A DNA stretch of 64,000 bases. Source: Diphasiastrum complanatum. Its lineage: Eukaryota; Streptophyta; Lycopodiopsida; Lycopodiales; Lycopodiaceae. This document shows, in pieces, positions 20,840 to 32,400 of the stretch. The position numbers and the translations under genes were made by a program. The stretch spans positions 44,524,484 to 44,588,483 of the forward strand of contig CM055102.1 of the NCBI GenBank assembly GCA_029204225.1, given 5' to 3'. The notes beneath the pieces are model-generated. The model saw only the letters and a list, made by a program, of their open reading frames with translations, made no database searches and had not been told where the DNA came from. Position 1 is the stretch's first letter. Each line of letters starts with the position of its first letter.

Positions 20840-22330
20840 CAAGCAATAAGCAAGGCCAGACACCCCATTCAGACTCTTGAAGTGCAAAAGCAAGGGGCCA
20901 CATATAGGGATGACTTCCTAGCAACATCAATTGTCCTTAGAATCAAAGAATAGACAATAGAAACAAGGAATGGTGGGGCTAGGGAACAAAAGATCAAGCA
21001 CCATAGAACTCGTGAGAGATCCCTAGTTAGACATAACTTTGATTTAGTAGAAGCCCTCATAAAAAACAAGACTGAAACATGAAGGAGAAGCATAGGGCCA
21101 ACACCCTACATTACATAATGAACCCAAGCAGTAGAAAGGTAGGATATCAGACCTGTGCAGCCTAAACTCCAACTGGAATAACAATGTGTAGAAGACATTG
21201 CATAGGTCTTAGAATGCAGCTAACCACCAATGCTAAACTCACCATGAAATGCCAAGTAGAAATCTCTTTATGGCCCTCATAGGCACATTAGAATATTGAC
21301 CAAATGATAGGTAGCTAACCCCAACCATAGGCTGCAATAGTCTGAACTTGGAAAAAATGACTAAAATCAATAGGCCTCTCACCGTGAAAGAGGAACAGAG
21401 AGAAGATATCAACAATCTCCAATCCAACCAAATAACTAGAATGGGCGAATTCGATCTCCCTTTTCACTGCCACCCCAACATAACAAACACCAGACCCCAA
21501 TCATATGCCTTCATGATATCTTGAAAAAAAGAGGAGCCTAGAAGGCAACACAAATAAGACTAAAAAACATCACAATGACCAAGACAAGGGCTTAAATAAA
21601 AAGGAAACTGGCAAACGCAATGTAAGAACGATAACAAAGTCCATCATATCTAATAATTTATAGCCTTGAAGAAACACTTTATACAGTTAGTCTGTACTCT
21701 GGCTGCGCGGTTGAGCCCATTCATAGCCAACCCATCACATTAAAACACAACAACAATACAGCACACGAGGAATTCTAATAATTCATCACACCTAGTTAAC
21801 TTGAATAACATGAAGTAGAAGAAGAAACAACAATATTAATGAACATAGGAGTTGTGAGTAGAGGTAGGCAAACACACTCTCATGTTCCTCCAAGGTAATT
21901 GTCATCGAGCTTTGTGTCTGGGAACACGAGGACTAGAAGAAGGCATAAGAAGAGATGTGGCCGTAGTTGCGAGAGAAGGAGTGGATGAAAGGGGTGGGCG
22001 CTATCATTCGTGATGATGAGCAAGCTGATTCAGAGAGGGGATCTAAAAAACAGTGAAGATCGAGGAGAAGAAAGAGGATGAGAATTTCAATTGCACTAAA
22101 GACGTACACCAGCGAGAGTCGTTGCTGCACACTTGTTTAAAGAGAGTGATAAAGGTGTCTTCCGTGCAAAGTCACACGTGTTTAAACAAAAAAAATACCA
22201 GTAGATTTCAATCACCAAGAGTGTAGAACATTTAGTCACATGGATAGGCTCAACATTCAATAAACTTTGGTCTGGGCATAGGCTAGAATCATGAACAATT
22301 GTGAAAGGCCATGAGAAAGAAGCACCTCTT
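20840..22330. other. Spacer upstream of the methyltransferase gene
   Basis: No recognisable coding sequence on either strand; short open stretches show no family pattern. It lies between transposon debris and the gene at 23.4 kb and may hold the promoter, but no TATA or start site could be assigned. Confidence 0.35.
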
Positions 22331-22358
22331 TGTATCTTAATTTTTTTTTTTTATTATC

Positions 22359-22386
22359 TCTTCTTCTTCTTCTTCTTCTTCTTCAT
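22359..22386. repeat. (CTT)n microsatellite
   Basis: About nine CTT/TTC units, preceded by a T-run, 1 kb upstream of the first coding exon of the methyltransferase. Such CTT tracts are common in plant 5' UTRs. The opposite strand reads as a polyglutamate frame, which I treat as an artefact. Confidence 0.9.
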
Positions 22387-23391
22387 CTTCATCGTCTTTT
22401 GCTTCTTCTTCGTCTTCGAAGATGACACGATGCCGCTTCAACTTCCATAACGATGCTCGATCGCTTGGGATCGGATGGATCGTCGAGCGTGTTGAACGTA
22501 AGTTTTGTTTTCGTTTTCTCTTCAAAGCGTAACATCTTTCGTACTGGCTTTGTCAGCTTGCCATTAAGTGACGCCTTTGGTTTGCCATTTGTCTTCATTC
22601 TTGGATTAAACGTAAGTCTGTAACGTCAAATTTTACGAGTCGCTTTATGTAATGCCGTCCGGATGGATGTTCTTCGATACAGATTGCCATTGAATGCAAT
22701 GTTGTAATTTTTTTCCTGCTTTTTTTTCATTGAATGTAGATTGTGTTGGAGCCGGCTGTATTCATGCCGTTCGCTGTTCTTTGCTACTAATCGTGAATTA
22801 TAACCCAATATTTTTCGGTTATACATGTGAAGCTGCCATGTTTCACATCGATAACCTTTAAATATAAAGCATGCCTGGATTTTCTGCTCATTGTTTCTCA
22901 TTGCCATTTACTTCTTGCTGCATTACTGCTATTTATTTTGGATTCATGAGCAGAATCTTGTTGGTTGCAGCAATCTGAACTGTCAATGACAACGTTACGT
23001 ATTGCTAATTGCTGTTTTCTTTACCATATTTCAGGTGAGCCTGGTTTCAGACTGAACCGTAAATGGTCTGAATACTCTTCCACAGTCATTTAGTGAATGC
23101 ACGACGCGAGCTTCTCGTTTCAGTAATTGCGGTTTCTCTAATCCCTTTGCTGAGTGCTCCAACTAAGACTCCAGCACAACTTGTTTGAGATGACCAAACG
23201 CAGAATATCATCCCCTTACTTTTCCTCCTTTGCCAAACATATCGTAAAATAATGCCTTTTGTTTCATCACTATCTTCTGCTCAATCTTTCAAGCACGTTC
23301 GCTATAGCAGGAGGTTGGTAAAGACCGACAAATTTCTATCCTTGGCTGCCTACTCCAATTACAGCATTCAGAGCCTTACACTTATTCAGTC

Positions 23392-23493
23392 ATGGATAAT
23401 CTCATCGAGATGCTCTATGAAATCCAAAAGGAAGCTTTATGGCTAAGAGAAAGAGAAACACGAGCCAAGGAACGCCGAAATAGCTTGAAACAG
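23392..23493 (+). CDS. Exon 1, charged N-terminal helix
   Basis: ATG at 23392 gives [17 protein letters not shown] followed by [16 protein letters not shown], then donor GTAAAC. The 34 residues look like a coiled coil. The frame is open upstream to about 23300, so an earlier start or upstream exon is possible, but this ATG is the first in frame and joins the next exon in phase 0. Confidence 0.6.
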
Positions 23494-26400
23494 GTAAACC
23501 ATAGGCCGGGTAGTCGTGACAATAGATTCTAAGAATATTTTCTGCTACGTTGAAGATCAGTTTTTGACAAGTAATTGAAGAGGTATAACTCGGCAATTCA
23601 TTTAAATTTGTGCTATAGTAAAATTTCTGGTAGTTTTTACACGTTTTGAAGGTTAATCAGGCATTCAACTAGCCATTCATAGCAATTTGTGCTATTTTTT
23701 CGAAGGGTTGATCATAACCTTGTAGTCTTCAGTCTCTCATCTCAGAAGAAACCCTGCTAGATGAAGCTTAATCTTTGTAGGGTGCTTAATACATTTGTGG
23801 CTTGAGTCCTTCAATACTGGCACTGGAAACTTCTATTGACCTTGGTTCTTATGGCAGAAATCTATCCAGGAAGGAGTGCAGGAACCTCCGGTGGACGATT
23901 GGATAAAAGCTCTCAGAAGAAAATTCCATACTACTAACCCAAAGCCTATTGTGGTTTTGAGCCTATTTGATGGCATTGGAGGCATTTGGGCTGCTCTCAG
24001 GCTCCTGAACATTCCATTCACTGGATACAGCTCTGAAATAGTAAGTATCAACAAGCTGCTAATGAGATCAATAGAGCTTTCATTGTCTGTTTTCTGTGTT
24101 CATACCTAGCCCGTGCCTTATTTTCATATAGCATCAACCTAGACAATATTATACAGCTACAAAATGTCAGTATCACCTATAGTACAAGTCGGAGGTTGAA
24201 TACCTCTTCGTTGTTTTAACCTCTTAGCACCTAGTACTTTAGGTAATAGAGACAAATGACTAACGTTGTGGGTGTAGAATCTAGGATCTAGGAGACAAAC
24301 TGAATAGGCATGCATTGTGAGGTGAAAAGGTGTTGAACCTCTAACTGATACTAAAAGTTAGACTGAAGGTTATAGAGTTAACAGCTCACATTCGTAGGTG
24401 CAGAATATGTGAGAAGAACTGAGCAGTGAAGATATGTGATAAGAAATGTCGTGATGTGAAGAGTTGAATCTCTGTCAGGTGCTTCGTAATAGAGATATTT
24501 TACGGACTCTTTCAAGTGCAGACAGTAGAATATTGTGTATGTTAATGCTAGATTACATGATTAACGATACTCCCCTTTAACCTAGCATCATCTTTGAAAC
24601 AAACTATGACAAGGTCAAATTTTTTAGCAGCCATGCTTCCATCAAATCTATAAAGATTGCTTGTACTGCCTCCTTTGTTGCAGCTAGTCCCCCTGCTTCG
24701 AATGTTTTGGAACCTTTTGTTGGTAAAGATGTGCTCTTGTACCCCCTGTGACCCACATATTATTAATCTCTTTGGCACGTTCATGTAAAGAAGAGGTGAT
24801 GCAAATTGTATGGCAGTACAAAGGATGGATCTATGCCAAAGGGAGGGTGAGGGGAAGAGGGAGAGGGAAAGGGAGAGGGAGAGAGAATAACTTGGTAGGC
24901 CTTCTGTGAAAAAGCTTAATACCATTGAGCGATTCAATTTTCATACAAAGTTTGACACGATTTATGTATCAAGATTTAGCGACGTTAATGAATATCTAGG
25001 GGATTTGACTAACGAAAATCATATCTAGTAGCATTTTCTACTGACAGTTTTCTGGCCCACCATGTAAGCATTACCTAGTAACCACTTAATTTTTTTGAAA
25101 TTCAAATTAGGTTCTCTAAGCTCTTGTGACATATGTGCCATGTCAAAGAGTCAGCAATCCTTTAAACATGTTTCTTTTATTGAGTTTTTTCTGTTCCCAT
25201 CTTCAAATTCATGTCAAGGCCAGCTCTTTTTGAGCCTTTTCTATCTCCTCTCTAGGTTTTATCCTCCAAGGCTGTCTACATTTAAAACCTACAGAATTTT
25301 GATCTCTTTTTTGTGTGCCGCTAATATCTTTTTTTAATGAAAGTTTGATGGCATTTATGAAGGCTCTAATTTAAAAGTTATAGAACCCATTAAGGTCTTT
25401 TGTGCCTTTGACAGAAACCCTTAACAAGGAAATGAGTGGCTTGCCTAAAGTTCTAGCTTGTTCAAAGTTCTAGTTGATGGTGTGATGTTCCACTACTTGT
25501 TTGTTTTGTTTGGCTCTCCTTTGGCTTCAGCCTACACCATTGCTGCTTCTGAGGTTCCTTTTTGTATCTCCCCTCTATAGCATTGTTTAATCTAGGATTT
25601 ATGGTCCCTTTGGTGCGGTAACACTCATCTATGACGAATGGTATGTTAACTGTGACCTTTCATAGGGTCAATCTCATGCAGTCTAATTCCTACTATTGCC
25701 TTTCACATGGGCATACCTTAGTGGGATGTTACAATTTGTCTTCTTATTGTTCTATTTTATATTTGCTCTTAGATGTAATGGCATACTTGCTTTTTCTATT
25801 TTGATTACCTTGTTTGATATAAATCTGTGCCCTTATATCACGCCTGTGCAGAATCCAGATGCAATACAAGTATTAAGAGAGAGATACCCAGATATTGAAC
25901 ACCTTGGTGATATCAGAAAGGTGACACAGGATGATGTCAAACAACAAATTGACCTTGTTGTTGGTGGCTTTCCTTGTCAGGATCTTAGTTGTATGGGTAG
26001 AAGGATTGGGTATGACTTATCTCTAAGTACTTACTAAAACATTTGCTTTGCTTTGCTATGTAACATGAATCTGTGCAATGTTCTATTTAAATCTACCAAA
26101 TTGAAGGCATTTCACTATTGCTATGTGGTTGTGACACATTATTTTGAAAATTGATTATAAAGTTTCTAACTGGCATTTTTAGTTCATATAGAATGACTAG
26201 CCCATAAAGTCTTTTTTTAGCTAAGAATGTTAGACAAATAATGTTAGCAAAATTTCTTACAGACCACATACTAATGCATTTGGAAAATTAGATCAATACG
26301 TTAGTATTACTTTTGAGGTTGCAAAGATCATTGTCAATTTTGGATATGGGTACCGCTAATCAAGGACATGTTGTCACCATGAGAGTGATTTGGTGAAATA

Positions 26401-29400
26401 CCATCTATCTCCGGGCTAACAATGTGAAGTAACTTCACCAGCAAGAACTCATAGGAAAGAGAGACTTAATCCAGTCCTATTTTGAAAGGTCCATATAATT
26501 TTATAGAGATTTAAGGGAAAGCCTTACTTATTGAAAAAGAAATAAAATGCATGGAGTATATTTTTACCAAAGGAAATACTAGGAAGACATTTGATATGAT
26601 AGTGTGTATGTTCCTTTGCAGATCTTTTTGTTTCAGACTCGCCATGAATATTTTAAGAATGTACATTAATATCATGTGCCTGTGCAGGACATTGTCACTT
26701 TTCTCTTGCCCTTCATTCTTCTGACACTTGTCCCTGCTTTCATTATTTTCCTGTTGGCACACATAATGCCTTTACAGAAATACAAACAATTTACAGGCTA
26801 TCTTATGAAGCTCAATTTTTTTTTTTTGCACTTTTCAGGCTTCATGGACAACAAAGTCGACTCTTTTTTGAAGTTCTCCGGGTGCTTCAAACCTTCAAAC
26901 CCAAATGGTAAGTAAAATTGATTCAAAACTGAATCCTATTTTAAGTATCGTGTCACTATCTATCCTTTACATTCAAGATCTAGATTTTATCGAACCCATT
27001 GCTGGAAATGTGCATCTTATCTCCTGGCTGCTTTAGTTGGGTTGACTAAATCTTTCTCATCTATGGTCATATTAAGACTTAGGGATTGTTTTCTTCTAGG
27101 TTTCTTGTTGAAAACGTGGCCTCCATGTCATGGATAGATCGTGATGAGATTTCCAAGTATCTGAAATGCTATCCGATAGAAATTGATTCACAAGAGCTAA
27201 CACCAAGTAAAAGAAAGCGATTATATTGGACGAATGTCCCTCATCCAAAAAGTCTTCCCATGATTAAAGAGCACCACTTGACATCCCTACAAAGTGTGTT
27301 GGAGAGTGGTACGGCCTTGGAAACAAAGCTTGGTGTAAGTTTATTTACAATTCAACAATCTTTAGTGGATTTATACAACTTGATGTTTAAATGCACCAAT
27401 TCTAAGTACATATTCTTGGCTATATGTAAAGCAGTACAAATTTGGTCGACTTTATTTAAAGCTTTATCTTACATATTGAGTTCATACAAAAGTTGCAAGA
27501 CTTTGGCTTCCATCATTTTTCTCTCTCACCTTAATCAGTTCTTTGCTTACACGTACATGATTCTTTTTGCCGTTTTCTTTGTTCATAAGCAAATTGGGAA
27601 GAATTGGAAGGAAAATGGAGAAGTGAGAAATAATTATCATAACAGTAAAATGATGCTATATGTAACATTATATTTTGGCTCATTGACATGTTTCCTTTTC
27701 TTATTGCAAGATTGGCTCAGGAAATAGTTCAACTTAAGCCAATTTGCATAATTGTCAATGCATAACTTGAAGTCATAGTTTTGTTAAAGCACTTAATGCG
27801 CTTGTGTTTCAAGTGTAATATGTGTTTCTTATTAGTCATTATCGTGGCTCTTTGTTTGGAGACGTTTTGTGTTGCCTATGCTAATGATCTACAAAATGGG
27901 ATGAATGGCCTCTTGAAAGCATTGAGCAGTGATCTTGGTGGCTTGTTTGATAGCGTCATGCATGGCCTTTAGGATTCATGGAAACTCTAGACAAGAGTTA
28001 GAGGTGGCCATGCCATTCGAGAAATTGAGAACTTGCTTGGTTTCTCAGTTGGATAGACTAGCATCTATCTTCTCACTAATGACATCTATTAGGCTTGTGT
28101 CCTCCGTTTGGTTAAGTTTTATGGATATTTTGTCATTTTTTGATATGCCCTTATAGTCCCAAGTTTTAGGTAAATACAATGAAGCTTTTAAGTTATGAAT
28201 TCTTTGAAAGCACATGGATCTCTATAGGAAGTGTATTCAATGATAGTTTCTATAAAGTGTAAAGGAAAGTAGCATTTTATTCATTTTACTGCAAGTCTTC
28301 ATCATGTATGAGCTTGCCCTTTGTTGTCAAAGAAGTATTAGAGACTCAATGAGATCTCTAGGAATCATATGAAATCATATTAGACATACCTTTATGCATG
28401 TGATGTGTGTTGTTGATGCAAGGAAACTAAGGATGACACAATCAAATATCAATGTATTTAACGTATTTAAGAAAAGTAAGGCTTCATCTAAGATTGATAC
28501 CAATAGACATAGAACATTGAAAGATGATCAAGATTACAAAATCCATGACGTATTACAATTCTGACCGATAGATCAATAGATTTATGCCAACTCTAGATGC
28601 ACAACTTGCTTAGATACAAAGACAAGAGATCTACTTTAGGATTAGAAACAAATCATACTTATACTTGTTGAGGCTTGCGTTATGTCACCAAGATGCAATA
28701 AATGTGGTTTAATATTAAACCATCATCTTCCCAATACACTTTGGAAGATGTGTCCATCCATTTCGTATTGGCCCTAGATTAGAAGTTTGCAACTAAGTAG
28801 ATTGCATGAATGTCAAGTGGTGGGTAGCTCTAGACACCTTATCTAGATGTGGAGGACCCAAATTTTTGGGTTTCAGAAAGTGGCCTCCAAATTTGGTGCT
28901 TGACCTAAAGTTGGATTTTGTGCATTCTTTCATAGCTTCTTATATAAGCTTGCATTCCCCTTTAAAGAACGTTCAAATGTAGGCACTTGACTTAGGCTTT
29001 GAGGTCTATCACAAACTTGGCAGTTGGATATTCTTTCACATTCTCCCTCAAATACAACTTCTTTCCCCCTTGATGAGCGATCTCTTTTTAACACCAAGAA
29101 GGTTTCTATGTTTCTCAAATAGTTTTTGGCCTAAGAACTTAACAAAAGTTTTCCAATTGATACAAAGTTTAGTGTCCATATAGGATGATTCACTACTCTT
29201 GAATTGATTTTACAACTTGATATAGGATTATAAAGTGTAAATTTTTCAAGGATAGACAATGCAAACTTTTCTTCTCTTAAGAAAATAGTATTATGTTTTC
29301 TCCGTGCTTATATCCCTAACATGCAATGAAGACTTTCAAGATCCTTCATTTCAGGTCTTTGACTAATCCTTTTGTCAAAATCTAACTTCTTGTAAGTAGA

Positions 29401-32400
29401 AAATCATCAACTTAAGGCAAAAGACAGGTGATATAGTTTTCATCAAACTTGTAGTAGAAAGAGTGACCATATGCACTCAACATGAGACCAAAAGGATTAG
29501 ACTCCCTCTGAACTCTCAAGCAAAGAACGCGGCTGAAAGCCATACATCAGCATAAAAGGACTGACTTTGGTGGCAGAATGCTTCGCACTATTGTGCACGA
29601 ACTCAACCATTGGGAGATACTTTTCCCAATCAGACTGTCGGTGAGAAAAATATGCTCTAAGCATATCTTCCAACGTCTGGTTGATACGTTCTGTCTGCCC
29701 ATCAGATTCGGGGTGATCAAAAGAACTAAGACTAAGGGTTGTTTCATGTTTATCAAAAATTGACTGCCAAAACTTGACAGTGAATTTGGAGTCACGGTCA
29801 CTAACAATATCATTCGGCAAGCCATACAATTTGAACAACTTTTCAACAAAAAGTTGGGCTAGTTCAGATGCCTTGACAGTTAATGTAGTTGGTATAAATT
29901 GCGCCATTTTGGTTAGCCTGTCAACCACCACCCAAATGGCAGCGTGACCACTCCTGGTTTTAGGGAGTCCAGTCACAAAATCCATTGAAATGCTTTCCCA
30001 TTTCTTGTTGGGAAGGGGATGTAAAAGACATGCGACTTTGAGTTTTTCTGCTTTATTTTGCTGGCATTGTTCACAACCTTGAACGTATGCCTCGATATGA
30101 CCTTTCATCTTTGGCCAGAAAGTCAAGTGTCCTCTGTATGCCTGGGTGACCATCACAAGGGTTGTCATGACACTGCTGCAAGATTTGGGCCCGGAAGTCC
30201 TCTTTATCTGACACACAAACCTTTCCCTTATGGAAAAGCAGGCCATTCCTTATGGAATAGTCTTCAAGTATCTTGTCATTTTGGGATTGCTTGGGATCTT
30301 GCCTCCCAAGATCATCACTAGATCTAGAATTTCCCGTCAGGACATCTAGCCAGATGCGACCAAAAAACCAATCGGTTCGACAAAGATCCTGAATTGAAAG
30401 ATACAAATTAGATTGGATTTCAGCAAAGCATAGCTGATTAATCTCTCCAATCCGACGACTCAAGGCATTGACAACTATGTTCGACGTACCTTTATGATAC
30501 CTAATGTCGAACATGAACTCCTGAATGAGTTCCGACCATCTAGCCTTATGGCCACGAAGGTCCTTGGCATTATAAATGTACTTAAGGGATTGGTGATTAG
30601 TCATTACCGTAAATCTGGCACCATAGAGATAATGCCTCTAGATTTTCAACGCGTGAATCACTGCAAAAAGCTCCTTCTCATAGGTAGCATACCTTGTCGG
30701 AGCAGGATCCAGCTTCTTGCTTTCAAAAGCAACTGGTCTACGGTCCTAATAAAGGGCCGCTCCTACATCAAAGTCGCTAGCATCCGTATCCACCACAAAG
30801 GGTCGGTTAGGATCGACAATGTTTAAAATTGGGGCCATAGAAACACAGTGCTTGAGAGTCTCAAAACTCTCATTCATTTCTTCAGTCCATGTTATCAATG
30901 GACTTTTTTTGTGGCTACATTTTTTCTTCACCACCTTAAGAACGTTCGTTAGGGGCAATGCTATCAAGGCATAGTCGATAATGAACTTGGGAAGGATTTT
31001 CATCACGAATTGTTCGAGGTCGTGCCCATTCACGTACCTTACGAACCTTGTCATAATCGATTTCAAGACCTTTATCAGATATGACCTGGCCCAGGTATTT
31101 GAGTTTAGTTTGGAAGAACTCACATTTCCACTCCTTAGCATACAACTTTTCTTGCCTTAGAAGATCCAAGACAATATGAAGATGCTCTTCATGCTCCTCA
31201 AGGGTCCGACTTAAATTAATATGTCGTCCAAATACACCACCACAGAAATTGTCCCAGATATGGATGAAGAATATCGTTCATCATCTGCTGGAAAGTGTCA
31301 GGCGCAGTCGTGAGTCCAAAGGGTAAAACTAAAAACTCATAATGACTGTACCTGGATCAAAATCCAGTCTTAGGAACATCCTCGTCCCTAATCCTTATCT
31401 GATGGTATCTTGACCTGAGGTCAATCTTGGAGAAATACTTAGCTCCATTCAGACGATCCATTAGATCATCCATCCTCGGTAAGGGGTATCTGTGCTTGAT
31501 GGTTCAATCATCTAACTTTTCTAACTCACCACACAAACATGTGCCACCATCCTTTTCACTAACCAAAAGGATTGGTGCTCCCCAAGGGTACTTGTTGGGC
31601 CGAATAAGGACCATCCTAAGAAGTTCTTGTGACTGCTTAGAAATTTCATCCTCTTCCTTGATGCTCACTCTGTAAGGAAAAAGAGATAAAGGTTGGCTTC
31701 CAAGAAGCAACTCTATCTGATGGTCGACACTCCTTTGGGGATGTTTATCAGGAAAAACATCGCTATACTCTTGCCTAAGTATGTTAAATAATCTACCTTC
31801 AGGTGAATTATCACTTAAGGGATTATTTATAGACACATTCAAAGGCAAATGCGATAAATCAATATTTAGACTCTGAACTGCATGGTCATCCACATAGACT
31901 TCTTTCGATTTTGCATCTATTTTTCTTGGAAGTCCAACTTGTAGATGATTTTATGTCAAATTCTTCTCTTACGAGTTCGGCTAATTTGCTGATTATGCCA
32001 CGCACCCCTTTGTCTTGGTGTTGTGTCCACTCCTCCAAATACATATGTCGGTACTTGGACGTACCGTTCAAAGAACTCTCTAAGCACAACAGCCTCGATA
32101 TCTCTGATTACCCGGCCATCGGATATCTCTGATTTAGCCGAAGCATCTTTCAAAAAGCAAAGATAAACTTTATTACCAGAGTCTTTTAAATATTCGACAA
32201 CTTCTAAAGCAGAAACCATAGGATCAAAAGGCCTATTTACATCGCCTTTTAGTTCAACCAATGAGCCATTATGCAAAAAGGAAATACTATGAGTTACATA
32301 GTCCTTTCTTAAAGACTAATTTTTTGAGTAAAACCACTCCTTTCCTAAGATTATGTCTACGCTATCCAAATTCATAATATGAAAATCCAGCGGATAGACA

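Noticed and set aside
22337-22598. Minus-strand acidic and basic frames upstream of the methyltransferase
   Set aside because: They are reverse readings of a CTT repeat and its surroundings; composition is low complexity and no homologue is recognised.
27781-28156. Missing methyltransferase exon in 27.8-28.2 kb
   Set aside because: A stretch [10 protein letters not shown] looked faintly like the motif VIII region, but flanking residues, phase and splice sites do not fit.
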